From JAFGIN01 sp050301235 (GTDB taxonomy: Bacteria > Fibrobacterota > Chitinivibrionia > Chitinivibrionales > Chitinispirillaceae), in NCBI GenBank assembly GCA_050301235.1, contig JBNKZD010000243.1:14208-78207 (forward strand): DNA of 64,000 nucleotides, read 5' to 3'. The translations under genes were made by a program, and so were the position numbers. Shown here piece by piece: positions 42,801 through 51,639 of this stretch; within the stretch, counting starts at the first letter, position 1, and the number at the start of each line of letters is the position of its first letter. The notes beneath the pieces were generated by a model. The model made no database searches, was not told the DNA's origin, and saw only the letters and a program-made list of their open reading frames with translations.

Positions 42801-42970
42801 GCCTGGTAATTACCTGAATAACCCTGCGTTATTTGAGCATCCAGATCGCTCCACTCATTTTCTACATACTTATTAAATGCATCCTGTGCCCAGGTTCCTG
42901 CAAAACAGCACACCATAAAAAAAACGGCAATACCAATTTGTTTTTCTGTCCAACTTCGCTTTGACATCAT
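39875..42970 (-). CDS. Secreted diheme protein related to hydrazine synthase alpha subunit, with sorting-like C-terminus
   Basis: The 1031-residue protein has a signal peptide at about residues 8-28, then an alpha-helical N-terminal part. A six-bladed propeller region follows (LSFDAKEILFSATTNDNLWHIF, MIVYNRWDYFDRHWG). The middle domain holds two c-type heme sites, CTGCH at 651-655 and CLPCH at 703-707. A fibronectin-type III segment (GGYKIYRNNKFICMV) comes next, with a C-terminal beta-sandwich like a surface-sorting domain. The layout matches the HzsA-like/PSD1-associated cytochromes that are widespread outside anammox bacteria; true hydrazine synthesis is not implied. GGAGGG precedes the tandem ATGATG start. 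Confidence 0.8.
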   Translation of the reverse strand: MMSKRSWTEKQIGIAVFFMVCCFAGTWAQDAFNKYVENEWSDLDAQITQGYSGNYQANEVLNSQALINAADRDPLDVVKRRTAAILESYRKLGKTTAAAAAMSSKFASLQSVSQEISVSEIDNRQALFAEAMAVNREAMFANPAFDFDTIIANIETFIECRIVECARAYAYANGGGPVMITGIKGSSPKMTKILTGVKVSSGPWAGKELTGKFAGLDLSFDAKEILFSATTNDNLWHIFKFNLETKKLDQLTSGAYDDFDPCFLPSGRIVLVSTRRSGIGRCLLPTSALLFTLHTMDSDGSDIIPISYHETNDWQPSVANDGMIVYNRWDYFDRHWGTAHHLFLCYPDGRDPRNWHGNYPLPHDVMPNGITPEQYGTEGGFPNGRNLREDVDMTLRAVPGTTSKFTATAVGHHEGFSGSLILIDINIPDDGKMSQVKRITPSVKFPEVERGTHTYGTCWPLNETTFMCNYNNGIYLLDDKGNRQVIYDPGNLENQGNRFRLRDPFPLRPRQKPQVLSVQTYQGKRANLPDHKPATIGVVNCYITDSIPKPIPAGTKIKWMRIMQIIPQHLTKISGGGNSNGSWGTIAYLSAYDESTGRIPLGVVPVDPDGSVYCEAPADKALYFQLLDSNGLAVHSMRTVAYTHAGEQLVCTGCHESRWKATPPGNPTAFMRAPSKIIPEVSDGAIPFNFHRLVEWPVFQTKCLPCHKRQNKGLTNMSYESVAKYKYAFGFQGEWGYTLRGSGGSRTTAGKFGASASGIWKALTTKPAMKGVLSDSLTKEEIRRLTLWLDMNSNRLCWIGDDMATIEAQRRGEVSWPPISDVQPYNPAGLEYIGTDNTAPEAVPIAIMVKRTTPVYHMKLHWQAAIDKESGVGGYKIYRNNKFICMVPDNIYIDRAVTSNTNYTYEISPVDRMGMEGPKTGVDLRDKDTIFAPVVAVQFNEITKNKVLDVRTVMQRQLISLTISVPEEISEPVILTLYTIDGRLLGQTVAKQIKSGVQTAEFSRSFASNVSLCKVQAGSYRKLIKVMNANR

Positions 42971-43362
42971 CCCTCCAGTTTCAGCGAATAACTTTTTAAA
43001 CTCAGCGCTATTAAGGCGAATATCTCTTCCTGAATTTATTGATACTATCAGTTTTATAATCTATCCATCAAAAGATACGTTGCAACACAATTATTTGTCT
43101 TTTACAAAAAAATGTATACAATTGTTACAAGATCAAAACCATTCGAAAATGGCTAACCCTTTATCTCTATTTTTCACCATTATTAATCGTTACTTATTTC
43201 CAGCAATAAATACCTGTACAGAGCTATTTAACCAGCGCTTAAATTATAATTATTAATGTATATCTCAAAAAAATTTTTGCTCAACAATTTTGCGTAAAAT
43301 GTTAAAAAGTGTACTGAGAAAAAGAACAGTGATAATATATCCTAACTGAGGTGAATAACAAA
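42971..43362. other. AT-rich gap without features
   Basis: I see no ORF, RNA gene or strong hairpin. It should contain the promoter of the diheme gene, but no confident -35/-10 pair stands out. Confidence 0.4.
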
Positions 43363-43916
43363 TTAAAACGCCTGTTCATAAACAGCACTCACCATGAAAT
43401 CAAATTTATCTCTGCCCAAAAGTCGTTTGTCTGTTTGACCAAAGCAGGTAAATGCGATCAGAAAGAGGTTTCTTTGAGGGTTTCCAAATGCAAGAGAAAG
43501 GTTATCAGCAAAAATGACATTTTTACGCTCCTCTGTACTGTCAATAGTCTTATAATCGTAATTGGTACCATTAAAACTCAGAAATCCATAATGGGGTATT
43601 AAAACTTTATCAATCCTATACTCAAACGAATTTGAAATAAATGCATTTTTCCACAATCCGGACGCTACATTCAGATACAAATCGTGCTTGTGTAATACCC
43701 CTTCAGCATCTGACAAATTATTCACCACTAAAGGTAAAATCGTATCGGAAAATTCATCGGGATCAACAATTAAAATGCTCCTGGCTGCTCATCAATACTA
43801 TCATTTATAGCAAATGGGTTATCTAAAATATCTGCTGTATCTATTGGCGCGATTGCAAATGTTGAAATCTGGATGGAAAATAGCAGCAACAGAACAACAT
43901 ATGACCTATTAAACAT
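43363..43916 (-). pseudogene. Secreted protein gene split by a frameshift
   Basis: From the ATG at 43914-43916 a signal peptide (SYVVLLLLFSIQISTFA) and about 30 mature residues are encoded, then a stop at 43770-43772. In the adjacent frame, open from just after 43788, the reading continues SILIVDPDEFSDTILPL and runs on to 43363 (GRDKFDFMVSAVYEQAF). The frame change must lie between 43773 and 43788. The joined product would be about 183 residues, with no family that I recognise. Confidence 0.6.
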
Positions 43917-44051
43917 AACAGCCTCTTATTTAAAAAAACGATATTTAAAAGTTTATGTTTCAAAATGCAAAAAAGGGGAATAGTTTGATAAGTTTAACTT
44001 TTGTTTCCGAAAGTTTTCAGAAGGCATACATAAATACATCCACAATTTTTA

Positions 44052-45566
44052 TCACTCATCCAGAACATCATTTCTCTTCCGGTCGTAAAACTCCTGCGGA
44101 GTTGTTTTTGTCATTTCATAAAATGTACCTTCGAAAATTTTCTGATCTTTAAACCCAGTCATTTTAACGATCTCATCAATAACAAACACCTCTTTCGAAA
44201 GAAGTTTCTTTGATAATGCAATACGTTCTTTCAAAATCAGATAATCAAAACTGCATTTTGCTTCGGTTTCTAATGTAGATTCTATTTGATTTTTGTCAAA
44301 ACCGGTTATCTCTGATAATTTATCAATGGTAAAATCAGTATCCGAAAGATTCCCGCGTATGCATGTCAATACGGATTCCATCATTTCAGAACAGTGCCGC
44401 TCTTCAACTTCCTCTATTTTGCTATCATTGTAATGCCTATAAAGCAACCACCCGATTATCCCAAGTATTACAATTCCAAAAAATAGCGCCCCGATTATCA
44501 TTGTTAGATGGAGCGAAGCCATCGCCTGATGAAGTTTCAGTGTACCCCATCGTGCAGGGCTGTACCTGCAGTACTGATCCCTGTTACCGCCCCATGAATA
44601 AAACTGATCATTACCACTATCAGCATCATTGATTGTAATATCAAACCCGGAAACCATTGATGGATACATCAGATCGGACAATGTAAAAAATGGTATCGCA
44701 GCTTCAATGACATATCCATCAGTTTTAATCGATGTTCGGTACTCCATATTTTCTTTAATAAGCAGTGTACTGCTATCTGCAGAAGTAAACCCCGAATCGT
44801 TCAACTCAACCGTAAAGCAGATACTTCGTATTTTTGGACCAAACCTGATACTACGATGGTTTTTTCCGGCAAAATCACTTTTGTCATTGTACATATCGAA
44901 GTGAAGCTCCATAAAATCCCCTGTACCGATAGATGTATCCTGAATATGCGCTGCAAAGTACACTTTCCCAATTGTCCATACCATTTTTGCATACCCATAT
45001 CTGCCAAGCCGGTTTTTTCGCACTCTTTTCCAGTCATCCAGATTACCATCGATGATGATATTTTCGGGTTTAGTTATCTGGTGGGCATGAAAAACGCCAT
45101 GACTTTTCCAGTTCCCCCGCCTGACCATCCATCGGTGAGGAAGTGGTGGAGATACAATTGTTTCCCCGGAATCCCTGAAAAGGGTGTATCCAAACTGAAA
45201 ATGGATCTGATCCTGATCGGGAATGTTTGAACACTGGTAGTTGAATCGATACGGCGCGTGCGCTACAATCCCTATAGTGTCGATCAATCCAGCTGAATGA
45301 CGAACAAACAACTGTACCGAATCGACCTTTGTCAGGGGAACAACTTCAATATCAAAGGGAGTATTACCTACATTCGTTCTAACAGCAGGAGTAATTATCC
45401 TTGCACTGTCTGAAATAATTTTTTTTGCAACAGAAATAGAACTATCCATTGAAATCGTTTTTTTTTCAAGGAGCTTCAACGATAACCGTAATGAATCAAA
45501 ATCTTCAGCAAAAGCTATTGAATAAACGCTAAAACATATCAGTAGACCAATTTTTATCATACTCAT
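44052..45566 (-). CDS. Membrane-spanning AraC-type regulator with extracytoplasmic CBM9-like domain
   Basis: The 504-residue protein has a signal/anchor at residues 1-20. The region at about 160-345 (NIIIDGNLDDWKRVRKN, YFAAHIQDT, AARWGTLKLH-like end) resembles a family 9 carbohydrate-binding module. A transmembrane helix at about 353-375 (IIGALFFGIVILGIIGWLLY) leads to a cytoplasmic AraC helix-turn-helix pair at about 410-500 (FTIDKLSEITGFDKNQIEST, VIDEIVKMTGFKDQKIF). It looks like a one-component receptor that binds a ligand outside and DNA inside. Possible targets are the adjacent secreted-protein genes. Confidence 0.75.
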   Translation of the reverse strand: MSMIKIGLLICFSVYSIAFAEDFDSLRLSLKLLEKKTISMDSSISVAKKIISDSARIITPAVRTNVGNTPFDIEVVPLTKVDSVQLFVRHSAGLIDTIGIVAHAPYRFNYQCSNIPDQDQIHFQFGYTLFRDSGETIVSPPLPHRWMVRRGNWKSHGVFHAHQITKPENIIIDGNLDDWKRVRKNRLGRYGYAKMVWTIGKVYFAAHIQDTSIGTGDFMELHFDMYNDKSDFAGKNHRSIRFGPKIRSICFTVELNDSGFTSADSSTLLIKENMEYRTSIKTDGYVIEAAIPFFTLSDLMYPSMVSGFDITINDADSGNDQFYSWGGNRDQYCRYSPARWGTLKLHQAMASLHLTMIIGALFFGIVILGIIGWLLYRHYNDSKIEEVEERHCSEMMESVLTCIRGNLSDTDFTIDKLSEITGFDKNQIESTLETEAKCSFDYLILKERIALSKKLLSKEVFVIDEIVKMTGFKDQKIFEGTFYEMTKTTPQEFYDRKRNDVLDE

Positions 45567-45619
45567 GCCCTACAAATCTCAAAGTACAGCGCAAATATGG
45601 GTATTTACTTTACTGGAGT

Positions 45620-45850
45620 GAGAAAAACTCAGCAATTCGCATATCGCCTCACCCCCTCGGTCCCCCTCTCCATTGGATATGGAGAGGGGGAAGAAGAAAA
45701 ATTGCAGTTCCTTTCTCCCATTCGCCACGCGAGGAGATAGGGAGCAATCGCATATTTGCATTCCCCTTCCTCTCCATTCACTAATGTAGACGGAGCCAGG
45801 GGGTGAGGCGACCAGCAGAAATCGCGAAGTATGATTCCACCAGTTAAATG
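45620..45850. repeat. Dispersed hairpin repeat, copy 2
   Basis: CCCCCTCTCCAT (45662-45673) pairs perfectly with ATGGAGAGGGGG (45679-45690). A second near-palindromic half (GCCTCACCCCCTCGG near 45645 against AGGGGGTGAGGCG near 45798) makes the whole 160-base unit an outer stem. The tail GCGAAGTATGATTCCACCAGTTAA matches the end of copy 1. The gap to 46054 holds nothing else. Confidence 0.75.
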
Positions 45851-46054
45851 TCACCCATTTCATGTAAAATACCAATATATCAGACGCTTTGATGCAATTA
45901 TTTGTAACAGAGGGCTGCACAAAAGAAACATTTTACGCCATTCGCCAGCGTCGGGTTTTATTTTAGTATTAAAGTTTTATTTTTTTCGTGTATTTCGTAT
46001 GTTTCGTGGTTAAAAAGAATTATAAACCAGAAATCTTAATCGAAAGGTACTGCT

Positions 46055-46285
46055 ATGAAATTTCAAAATCTCTATATCGGTACGATTGTCGGCTGGGTTT
46101 TAGTCGTACTCTTTGAAGTGATCGGTGCGTTTTTCGGTGCATGGCAGATGAAACGTGCCAAATTTCCATTAAAGGTTCTTTACCTTTTGATGAAGTATGG
46201 CAGAAGAACGCTACTGTTTTCGATCGCAGTGGTTAACCTGTTACTGCTTATAAAAGCGCAAAAGAAAAGTGTTCCGACGTACTGA
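46055..46285 (+). CDS. Small membrane protein of unknown function
   Basis: The 76-residue protein has two predicted membrane helices, about residues 8-28 (IGTIVGWVLVVLFEVIGAFF) and 50-68 (TLLFSIAVVNLLLLI), and a positively charged loop between them. AAAGG precedes the ATG. It lies 47 bases before the cysteine desulfurase gene, possibly in the same operon. No family is recognised. Confidence 0.6.
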   Translation: MKFQNLYIGTIVGWVLVVLFEVIGAFFGAWQMKRAKFPLKVLYLLMKYGRRTLLFSIAVVNLLLLIKAQKKSVPTY

Positions 46286-46332
46286 TCCCGTAAATAAAAA
46301 GTTCAGTATTTTCTATCTTTTGAGGATAAACA

Positions 46333-47502
46333 ATGAACGAGAATATAATATATCTTGACAATAATGCGACCACCTGTGTCGCACCTGAAGTTATCGATGC
46401 AATGATGCCTTTTTTTACATTGCGATACGGCAACCCCTCCAGTATACACCGTTTCGGGGGAACTGTCCGTCGTGAGATTAATGCAGCACGTGAAAAAGTT
46501 GCAGCACTTATTGGAGCTCTGCCTGAAGAGATTATCTTTACGAGCTGTGGTTCAGAGAGTGATAATATGGCACTGAAAAGTTTTTTCAGCAAACACGGTA
46601 CAAAAACCAAAATAATCACCACCACAGTAGAACATCCGGCAGTCCGGAACACCGCACGCAAGCTTAAAGAGCTTGGTGCAACTCTGATTGAGCTTCCGGT
46701 TGACTCTGAAGGAATGTTGAAAATGGGTGCTCTGGAGTCCTGTGCCATTGACCAGCACACTATTGTCAGTTGCATGTGGGCCAACAATGAAACCGGCGTC
46801 GTTTTTCCTGTTGAAGCCTTAGCTGCTTATGTCAAAGAGCGCGGAGGGACATTTCATACCGATGCAGTTCAGGCGGCTGGAAAAGTGCCTATTGATCTTC
46901 AAAAAATTCCTGTTGATTTCCTTGCTCTCTCCGGCCATAAACTTCATGCTCCAAAAGGTGTGGGAGTCATGTACGTTCGGAAGGGAATAACTGTTGAACC
47001 AATTCTTGATGGTGGTCATCAGGAGGAAGGACTTCGGGCAGGAACGGAAAACGTTCCCTATATCGTTGGGCTTGGTAAAGCTTGCGAACTTGCAGCTGCG
47101 AAAATGGGTGAAGAAAACGGCAGGGTGAGAAAGCTGCGTGACAAACTGGAAAATGCACTTCTTTCAAGTTGCACCGGAGCAAAGCTCAATGGCCATAAAA
47201 CCAGCAGACTTCCAAACACAACAAATATAAGTTTCGAAAATATTGAAGGTGAAGCTATTCTGTTGCATCTTGACGAAAACGGGATTGCCGCATCATCAGG
47301 ATCGGCGTGCACTACCGGTTCTCTTGAACCGTCACATGTGATGATGGCGATGGGAATGCCGTATACATTTGCACATAGTTCTACCCGGTTTTCATTGAGT
47401 GTGTATACTGCCGAAAAGGAGGTAGATACGGTCATTAATGTTATGCCTGGAATTGTTGCAACATTAAGAAGTATTTCACCATTTGTGGGGAATCAGAAGT
47501 AA
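46333..47502 (+). CDS. Cysteine desulfurase, NifS/IscS type
   Basis: In this 389-residue PLP enzyme that frees sulphur from cysteine, DNNATTCVAPEV opens the fold, HTDAVQAAGK lies near the cofactor, the PLP lysine sits in LSGHKLHAPKG (about residue 203), and the persulfide cysteine is in SSGSACTTG (about residue 325). The stop overlaps the start of nadA by one base (TAATG). This suggests a role in building the iron-sulphur cluster of quinolinate synthase, as in other nifS-nadA pairs. Confidence 0.92.
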   Translation: MNENIIYLDNNATTCVAPEVIDAMMPFFTLRYGNPSSIHRFGGTVRREINAAREKVAALIGALPEEIIFTSCGSESDNMALKSFFSKHGTKTKIITTTVEHPAVRNTARKLKELGATLIELPVDSEGMLKMGALESCAIDQHTIVSCMWANNETGVVFPVEALAAYVKERGGTFHTDAVQAAGKVPIDLQKIPVDFLALSGHKLHAPKGVGVMYVRKGITVEPILDGGHQEEGLRAGTENVPYIVGLGKACELAAAKMGEENGRVRKLRDKLENALLSSCTGAKLNGHKTSRLPNTTNISFENIEGEAILLHLDENGIAASSGSACTTGSLEPSHVMMAMGMPYTFAHSSTRFSLSVYTAEKEVDTVINVMPGIVATLRSISPFVGNQK

Positions 47503-48419
47503 TGAATAGTGCTCTTTACGAAAAAATCAATAAACTTAAAAAAGAAAAAAACGCTGTCATTCTTGCCCACACATATCAATCCGGTGAGGTGCAGGATTGC
47601 GCTGATTTTGTCGGAGATTCATACGGATTGAGTGTTGAAGCTGCAAAAGTCACAATGGATGTGATTATATTCTGTGGTGTGCGATTCATGGCTGAGACTG
47701 CAAAAATTCTCAGCCCATCCAAAAAAGTTATCCTTCCCGAACCAGATGCCGGTTGCCCCATGGCTGATATGATTAACGCTCAGGAATTAATCGAATTCAA
47801 GCGCCAGCATCCGGATTACGTCGTGATGTGTTATGTTAACTCTACTGCTGAAGTCAAAGCACTCTCTGATATCTGCTGTACAAGTTCCAATGCGCTGACA
47901 ATCGCAAAAAAGATTCCTCCAGAAAATGGGATCCTTTTTATTCCCGATCAGCATCTCGGTTCATGGGTACAAGAGCAGACCGGAAGAAAAAACATGGTAA
48001 TGTGGAACGGATGCTGTCCGACACATTTGCGGATCACCCCGGAAATGCTCATCGAGGCACGCATAAAATATCCTGATGCTGAAATTTTGATCCACCCTGA
48101 AGCACCACATGAATGCCGCGTACTTGCCGATCATGTTCTTTCGACCGGCGGTATGTGCGATCTTGTCAAATCAAGTAAAAAAAATGAATTTGCTATCGCT
48201 ACCGAAAAAGGGATCATGCACACGTTACATAAAAATAATCCCGAGAAAGTCTTTCATCATCTTTCGGATGAACTCACCTGCCCTAATATGAAACTGGGAA
48301 ATCTGGATTCAGTGGTGGCATCTCTGGAGGGGCGTGATGGTGAAGAGATTATTGTTGATGCGGATGTTGCGGAAAAAGCACGGTTATCACTTGTCAAAAT
48401 GCTTGAGATGAGTAAGTAG
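47502..48419 (+). CDS. nadA: Quinolinate synthase NadA
   Basis: The 305-residue iron-sulphur enzyme condenses iminoaspartate with dihydroxyacetone phosphate in de novo NAD synthesis. The cluster cysteines are seen in EPDAGCPMADM (C85), WNGCCPTHLR (about residue 170) and ELTCPNMKLGN (about residue 265). Other marks are LAHTYQSGEVQDCADFVGDS, FCGVRFMAETAKIL and CTSSNA. Length is normal for the shorter type. nadB and nadC are not in the window. Confidence 0.95.
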   Translation: MNSALYEKINKLKKEKNAVILAHTYQSGEVQDCADFVGDSYGLSVEAAKVTMDVIIFCGVRFMAETAKILSPSKKVILPEPDAGCPMADMINAQELIEFKRQHPDYVVMCYVNSTAEVKALSDICCTSSNALTIAKKIPPENGILFIPDQHLGSWVQEQTGRKNMVMWNGCCPTHLRITPEMLIEARIKYPDAEILIHPEAPHECRVLADHVLSTGGMCDLVKSSKKNEFAIATEKGIMHTLHKNNPEKVFHHLSDELTCPNMKLGNLDSVVASLEGRDGEEIIVDADVAEKARLSLVKMLEMSK

Positions 48420-48774
48420 TATTTACATAAAATATTTTTTACATCATACATTTCCACTTGCGTGTACCGGATAGGTGGGAAAAATGCATGCTGAACCGTA
48501 TTTAAAACTTTAGAATTCCATGCGTTAATTGACAGGAATTTAGACGCAGTTACTTAAAGTCAGATAATATGGAGCATTTCACCCGTATTGCAGTTGCGGA
48601 ATACAGGACTATGCGTTATCTGACTGTGACACACGCTCGGTAGTCCTGGTTGAACCAAGTTCGGTTTCTTCGATACACTTACGGACCGGGTACTGTGAAA
48701 ATCCCAGAAAAAAACGCCTTTATTCCGAAATGAAAATCATGCTGAATACCTTCTGACAGCCTCAAAACAACTTG
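48420..48774. other. Gap without recognised gene
   Basis: The segment contains an imperfect inverted pair, AAAGTCAGATAAT at about 48557 and GCGTTATCTGACT at about 48611, and otherwise short broken frames. It could be decayed coding sequence; nothing is recognised. Confidence 0.35.
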
Positions 48775-49141
48775 TCAAAACTCAAAGCCAAAAAACAACA
48801 CTGTATACCAGTTAAAAAAATAAGCTTCATCATCAACAAACATTTGTTTATAGCGATCGGTAACTGTTCTCGAAATTCTACTCCTGACACCTATTAAAAA
48901 ATGACTTCTTAATAAATTGCAACGCGGAATGAATTCCGAAAAATCTATTGAAATTATGTCTGAAATAGATTTCTACAGGATTGAAAAAATTGGTTTTTTG
49001 AAATTCAGACTTTTGACTATACCAGGAATGATAAAATGAACTATTCGTTCCTGTTGAAATGCCTAGTTCAATTCCAGGGGCTTGACTGATTAAAAAAGTT
49101 GTGGCAAATGCAGATAGTAACATAATTCTTTTAAAATTCAT
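48775..49141 (-). pseudogene. Small outer-membrane barrel protein with frameshift at A6/T6 run
   Basis: From the ATG at 49139-49141 a signal peptide (MLLSAFATTFLISQAPGIEL) and beta-strands are read. The frame ends at about 48878 in a spurious stop. Removing one base from the six-A run at 48896-48901 restores a frame that reads FLIGVRSRISRTVTDRYK and ends FFGFEF with TGA at 48775-48777. A terminal phenylalanine is typical of outer-membrane barrels. The restored product has about 121 residues, short for a barrel, so there may be an internal deletion as well. Confidence 0.6.
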
Positions 49142-49182
49142 TTTTCTCACATTTGCCACATTTATTAATCAGTTATAAAAAT

Positions 49183-49728
49183 TTACAATTTCAACCCAAC
49201 ACCAAAGTTGAAATTACCAAAACCGGCACCTTCTTCAGCGTATCCATAAAAATTCGGTGAGAAGTAATAACGTGCGCCAATATTTTCACGAAAAAGGAAC
49301 CCACCTATATCCGGTAATTGAAGGGATTCTTCCGATGGAGCACCATCCCTTCTTGAAGTCCACCCGATTCTCCAACCGGTTGATATCCCGATATAAGTAT
49401 CAAGTTTATCCCGAATGGGGATTTTATCTGCAATTATTTTCAGATTGAATGGATGAAATGAACCTCTAACTGCAATGGGTACATAGTTGTGACGATGATA
49501 TGAGTCATAGATATGCCCATTATATCCAATTCCACCACCTAAACTTATCGCATCATGAATCGCATAATCACCAGTAGCATAAAAACCTAGCCAAAGCACA
49601 CATAGTCCCGCTGATAAATTGATGTTCCCCTTTGCAAAACAACTCCCTGATGATGTCGCCCAATCCTCCTCTGTATAAGCCGTCTGAAAAAGTGACACGA
49701 CCAAAGCTGCAAATAGTATCTTTTTCAT
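49183..49728 (-). CDS. Outer-membrane beta-barrel protein
   Basis: The 181-residue protein from the ATG at 49728 (GGAGG five bases upstream) has signal peptide KKILFAALVVSLFQTAYT. It continues with alternating hydrophobic strands such as ISLGGGIGYNGHIY, YIGISTGWRIGW and ENIGARYYFSPNFYGYAEEG, and ends in FNFGVGLKL. The size fits an eight-stranded barrel. It lies just upstream of the broken barrel gene at 48775, and the two may be related. No specific function. Confidence 0.7.
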   Translation of the reverse strand: MKKILFAALVVSLFQTAYTEEDWATSSGSCFAKGNINLSAGLCVLWLGFYATGDYAIHDAISLGGGIGYNGHIYDSYHRHNYVPIAVRGSFHPFNLKIIADKIPIRDKLDTYIGISTGWRIGWTSRRDGAPSEESLQLPDIGGFLFRENIGARYYFSPNFYGYAEEGAGFGNFNFGVGLKL

Positions 49729-49948
49729 GAGAACCTCCGAAAAATGAAACACTTAAATTACTGTTCAAAGGATCAGAGTTAGATTTACAAGTTCTGGATC
49801 TTATCTCCTATAACCTTTTAAACCCTGAACGTTGAACCTTTGAACCCCATTTATTACTTCTGTTAATATATATTTTTTAATCGAATATAATGAGCACATT
49901 CCCATCATTGACACGTCTATGATTAAAAAAAAAATTAAGGAAATAATT

Positions 49949-51460
49949 ATGAGTGAAATTATTGGAAAAAAACTTGGTGGCTGCACAATTGAATCCAAAA
50001 TCGGTCAGGGCGGCATGGGTACGGTCTACAAGGCACATCATGAAACTCTGAACATTTCTGTTGCAATCAAAATTTTCCATGCTCAACCCGATTCTTCCGG
50101 TTCAAAAGAGCGGTTCCTTCGTGAAGCACAGCTGATGGCTCAGTTACGCCACCCCAATATCGTCTCCGTAATGAATGCCGGTATTGAAGATGATATTCAT
50201 TTTATAGTTATGGAATACATTGAGGGTGGTAACCTGCTCTCCCTGATCAACAAGAATAAGGCTCTTCCCGTTCAGAATGCTATTGGGATCGCCGTCGATA
50301 TTCTTCACTCACTTGATTTTGCAAAGTCAAACTCGATTGTACACCGTGATATTAAGCCTGAAAATATACTTATCGACAGTTCCGGTCATGCAAGGCTGGC
50401 TGATCTTGGACTGGCAAGAGCTGTAAGCAGTGAACACCTTACCCAATCAAATATGATGCTTGGAAGTCCTCACTACATAGCGCCTGAACAAGCTAATAAC
50501 TCATCAAATGTTGACTGCCGCAGTGACATATATTCTCTTGGATGCTCACTTTTTCATATGTTGAGCGGAAAAGAACCTTTCCCGGGGAATTCATTGATCG
50601 AGATCGTGATGAACCATACACAGAAACCGGTACCGTACCTGGTTGACTATGATAAACAGTTGCCATCAGGTATTGCTGATATCGTTTTCAAAATGATGCA
50701 GAAAGAGCCGGAAAAGAGATTTTCAGATCCCACAAGTATCATTAATGCATTAACTCCGTTCCTGCCAAATGATCGCAAGCCGTACTCAGTACCTCTCCAT
50801 TCTACATCTGGAAGGAAATCCCCATCAAAGATTCCGTATACAGGAATTGCAACCGGTGTAGTTATACTCTTAATAATTGTATTATCGTTCTTTTTAAGGA
50901 AGGATACACTGAAATCTGAAGCACCTGTTGTAACCCCGGATACCCTATCGATTAACAAACCTGATACACAGTCAGCATCTGCCGACAGCACCAAAAAACC
51001 TGACAATAAACCGCAAAAAAGAGTTAAGAAAAAAACTCAGAAAATATCACAAGTAGCTGCCACGGAAACAGTTGCCGTAAGCAGTAGTGAGAACCCTCTG
51101 ACTGGTATTGTAAAAATTGGTGATACTGAAGCACTTCGCAGTATGCTTCAGAAAGGAGTTTCACCAAAATGCGCTCCCGGTTCGCCAACGACTCCACTCC
51201 ATGAAGCGGTTCGAAGAGGACTATCAGTGGAAACGCAGCTTCTTGTCAAAAATGGTGCACCGATAAATGTTCTTGACAGCAAAGGGTTAAGTCCACTGCA
51301 TTATGCAATTAAAGAAGATGCATCGTTTATTGTCAAAATGCTGCTTGAAAATGGTGCTGATCCGAATTTGAACACTAAATCCGGGAAAACGCCATTACAG
51401 ATGGCTGAATCGGTTGATTCTGAGCTTGAATCGGTGCTTGAGAAGTTTGGGGCGAAGTAA
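49949..51460 (+). CDS. Transmembrane Ser/Thr protein kinase with C-terminal ankyrin repeats
   Basis: The 503-residue protein from the ATG at 49949, which has AAGGAA upstream, carries a Hanks-type kinase domain at residues 1-270. It has the glycine loop GQGGMGTVY, catalytic Lys 41, HRD with Asp 134, DLG (in place of DFG) at 152 and GSPHYIAPEQ. A membrane helix at about 297-316 is followed by a Lys/Ser/Thr-rich linker. Two to three ankyrin repeats (TPLHEAVRRGLSVETQLLV, SPLHYAIKED, TPLQMAESVD) span about 410-500 and would face the periplasm. PASTA repeats, the usual extracytoplasmic part, are absent. Confidence 0.9.
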   Translation: MSEIIGKKLGGCTIESKIGQGGMGTVYKAHHETLNISVAIKIFHAQPDSSGSKERFLREAQLMAQLRHPNIVSVMNAGIEDDIHFIVMEYIEGGNLLSLINKNKALPVQNAIGIAVDILHSLDFAKSNSIVHRDIKPENILIDSSGHARLADLGLARAVSSEHLTQSNMMLGSPHYIAPEQANNSSNVDCRSDIYSLGCSLFHMLSGKEPFPGNSLIEIVMNHTQKPVPYLVDYDKQLPSGIADIVFKMMQKEPEKRFSDPTSIINALTPFLPNDRKPYSVPLHSTSGRKSPSKIPYTGIATGVVILLIIVLSFFLRKDTLKSEAPVVTPDTLSINKPDTQSASADSTKKPDNKPQKRVKKKTQKISQVAATETVAVSSSENPLTGIVKIGDTEALRSMLQKGVSPKCAPGSPTTPLHEAVRRGLSVETQLLVKNGAPINVLDSKGLSPLHYAIKEDASFIVKMLLENGADPNLNTKSGKTPLQMAESVDSELESVLEKFGAK

Positions 51461-51639
51461 GTAACGCTCTTATTTTATGTATGCAAAAATGAGTACGCTT
51501 TAATTATAGTAATTGGATAGAAAAGAAAGTATTTTAGCTATATTGAATAGTAGAGCGAAGATACCAGAGAAAACTGTTTAAACTGGAAATTACGCTATTA
51601 TAGAATGAAACTATATGGGTTATTGCACTTAGTTGATGG
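51461..51639. other. Gap before repeat copy 3
   Basis: AT-rich sequence between the kinase stop and the dispersed repeat. No gene or site is recognised. Confidence 0.3.
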
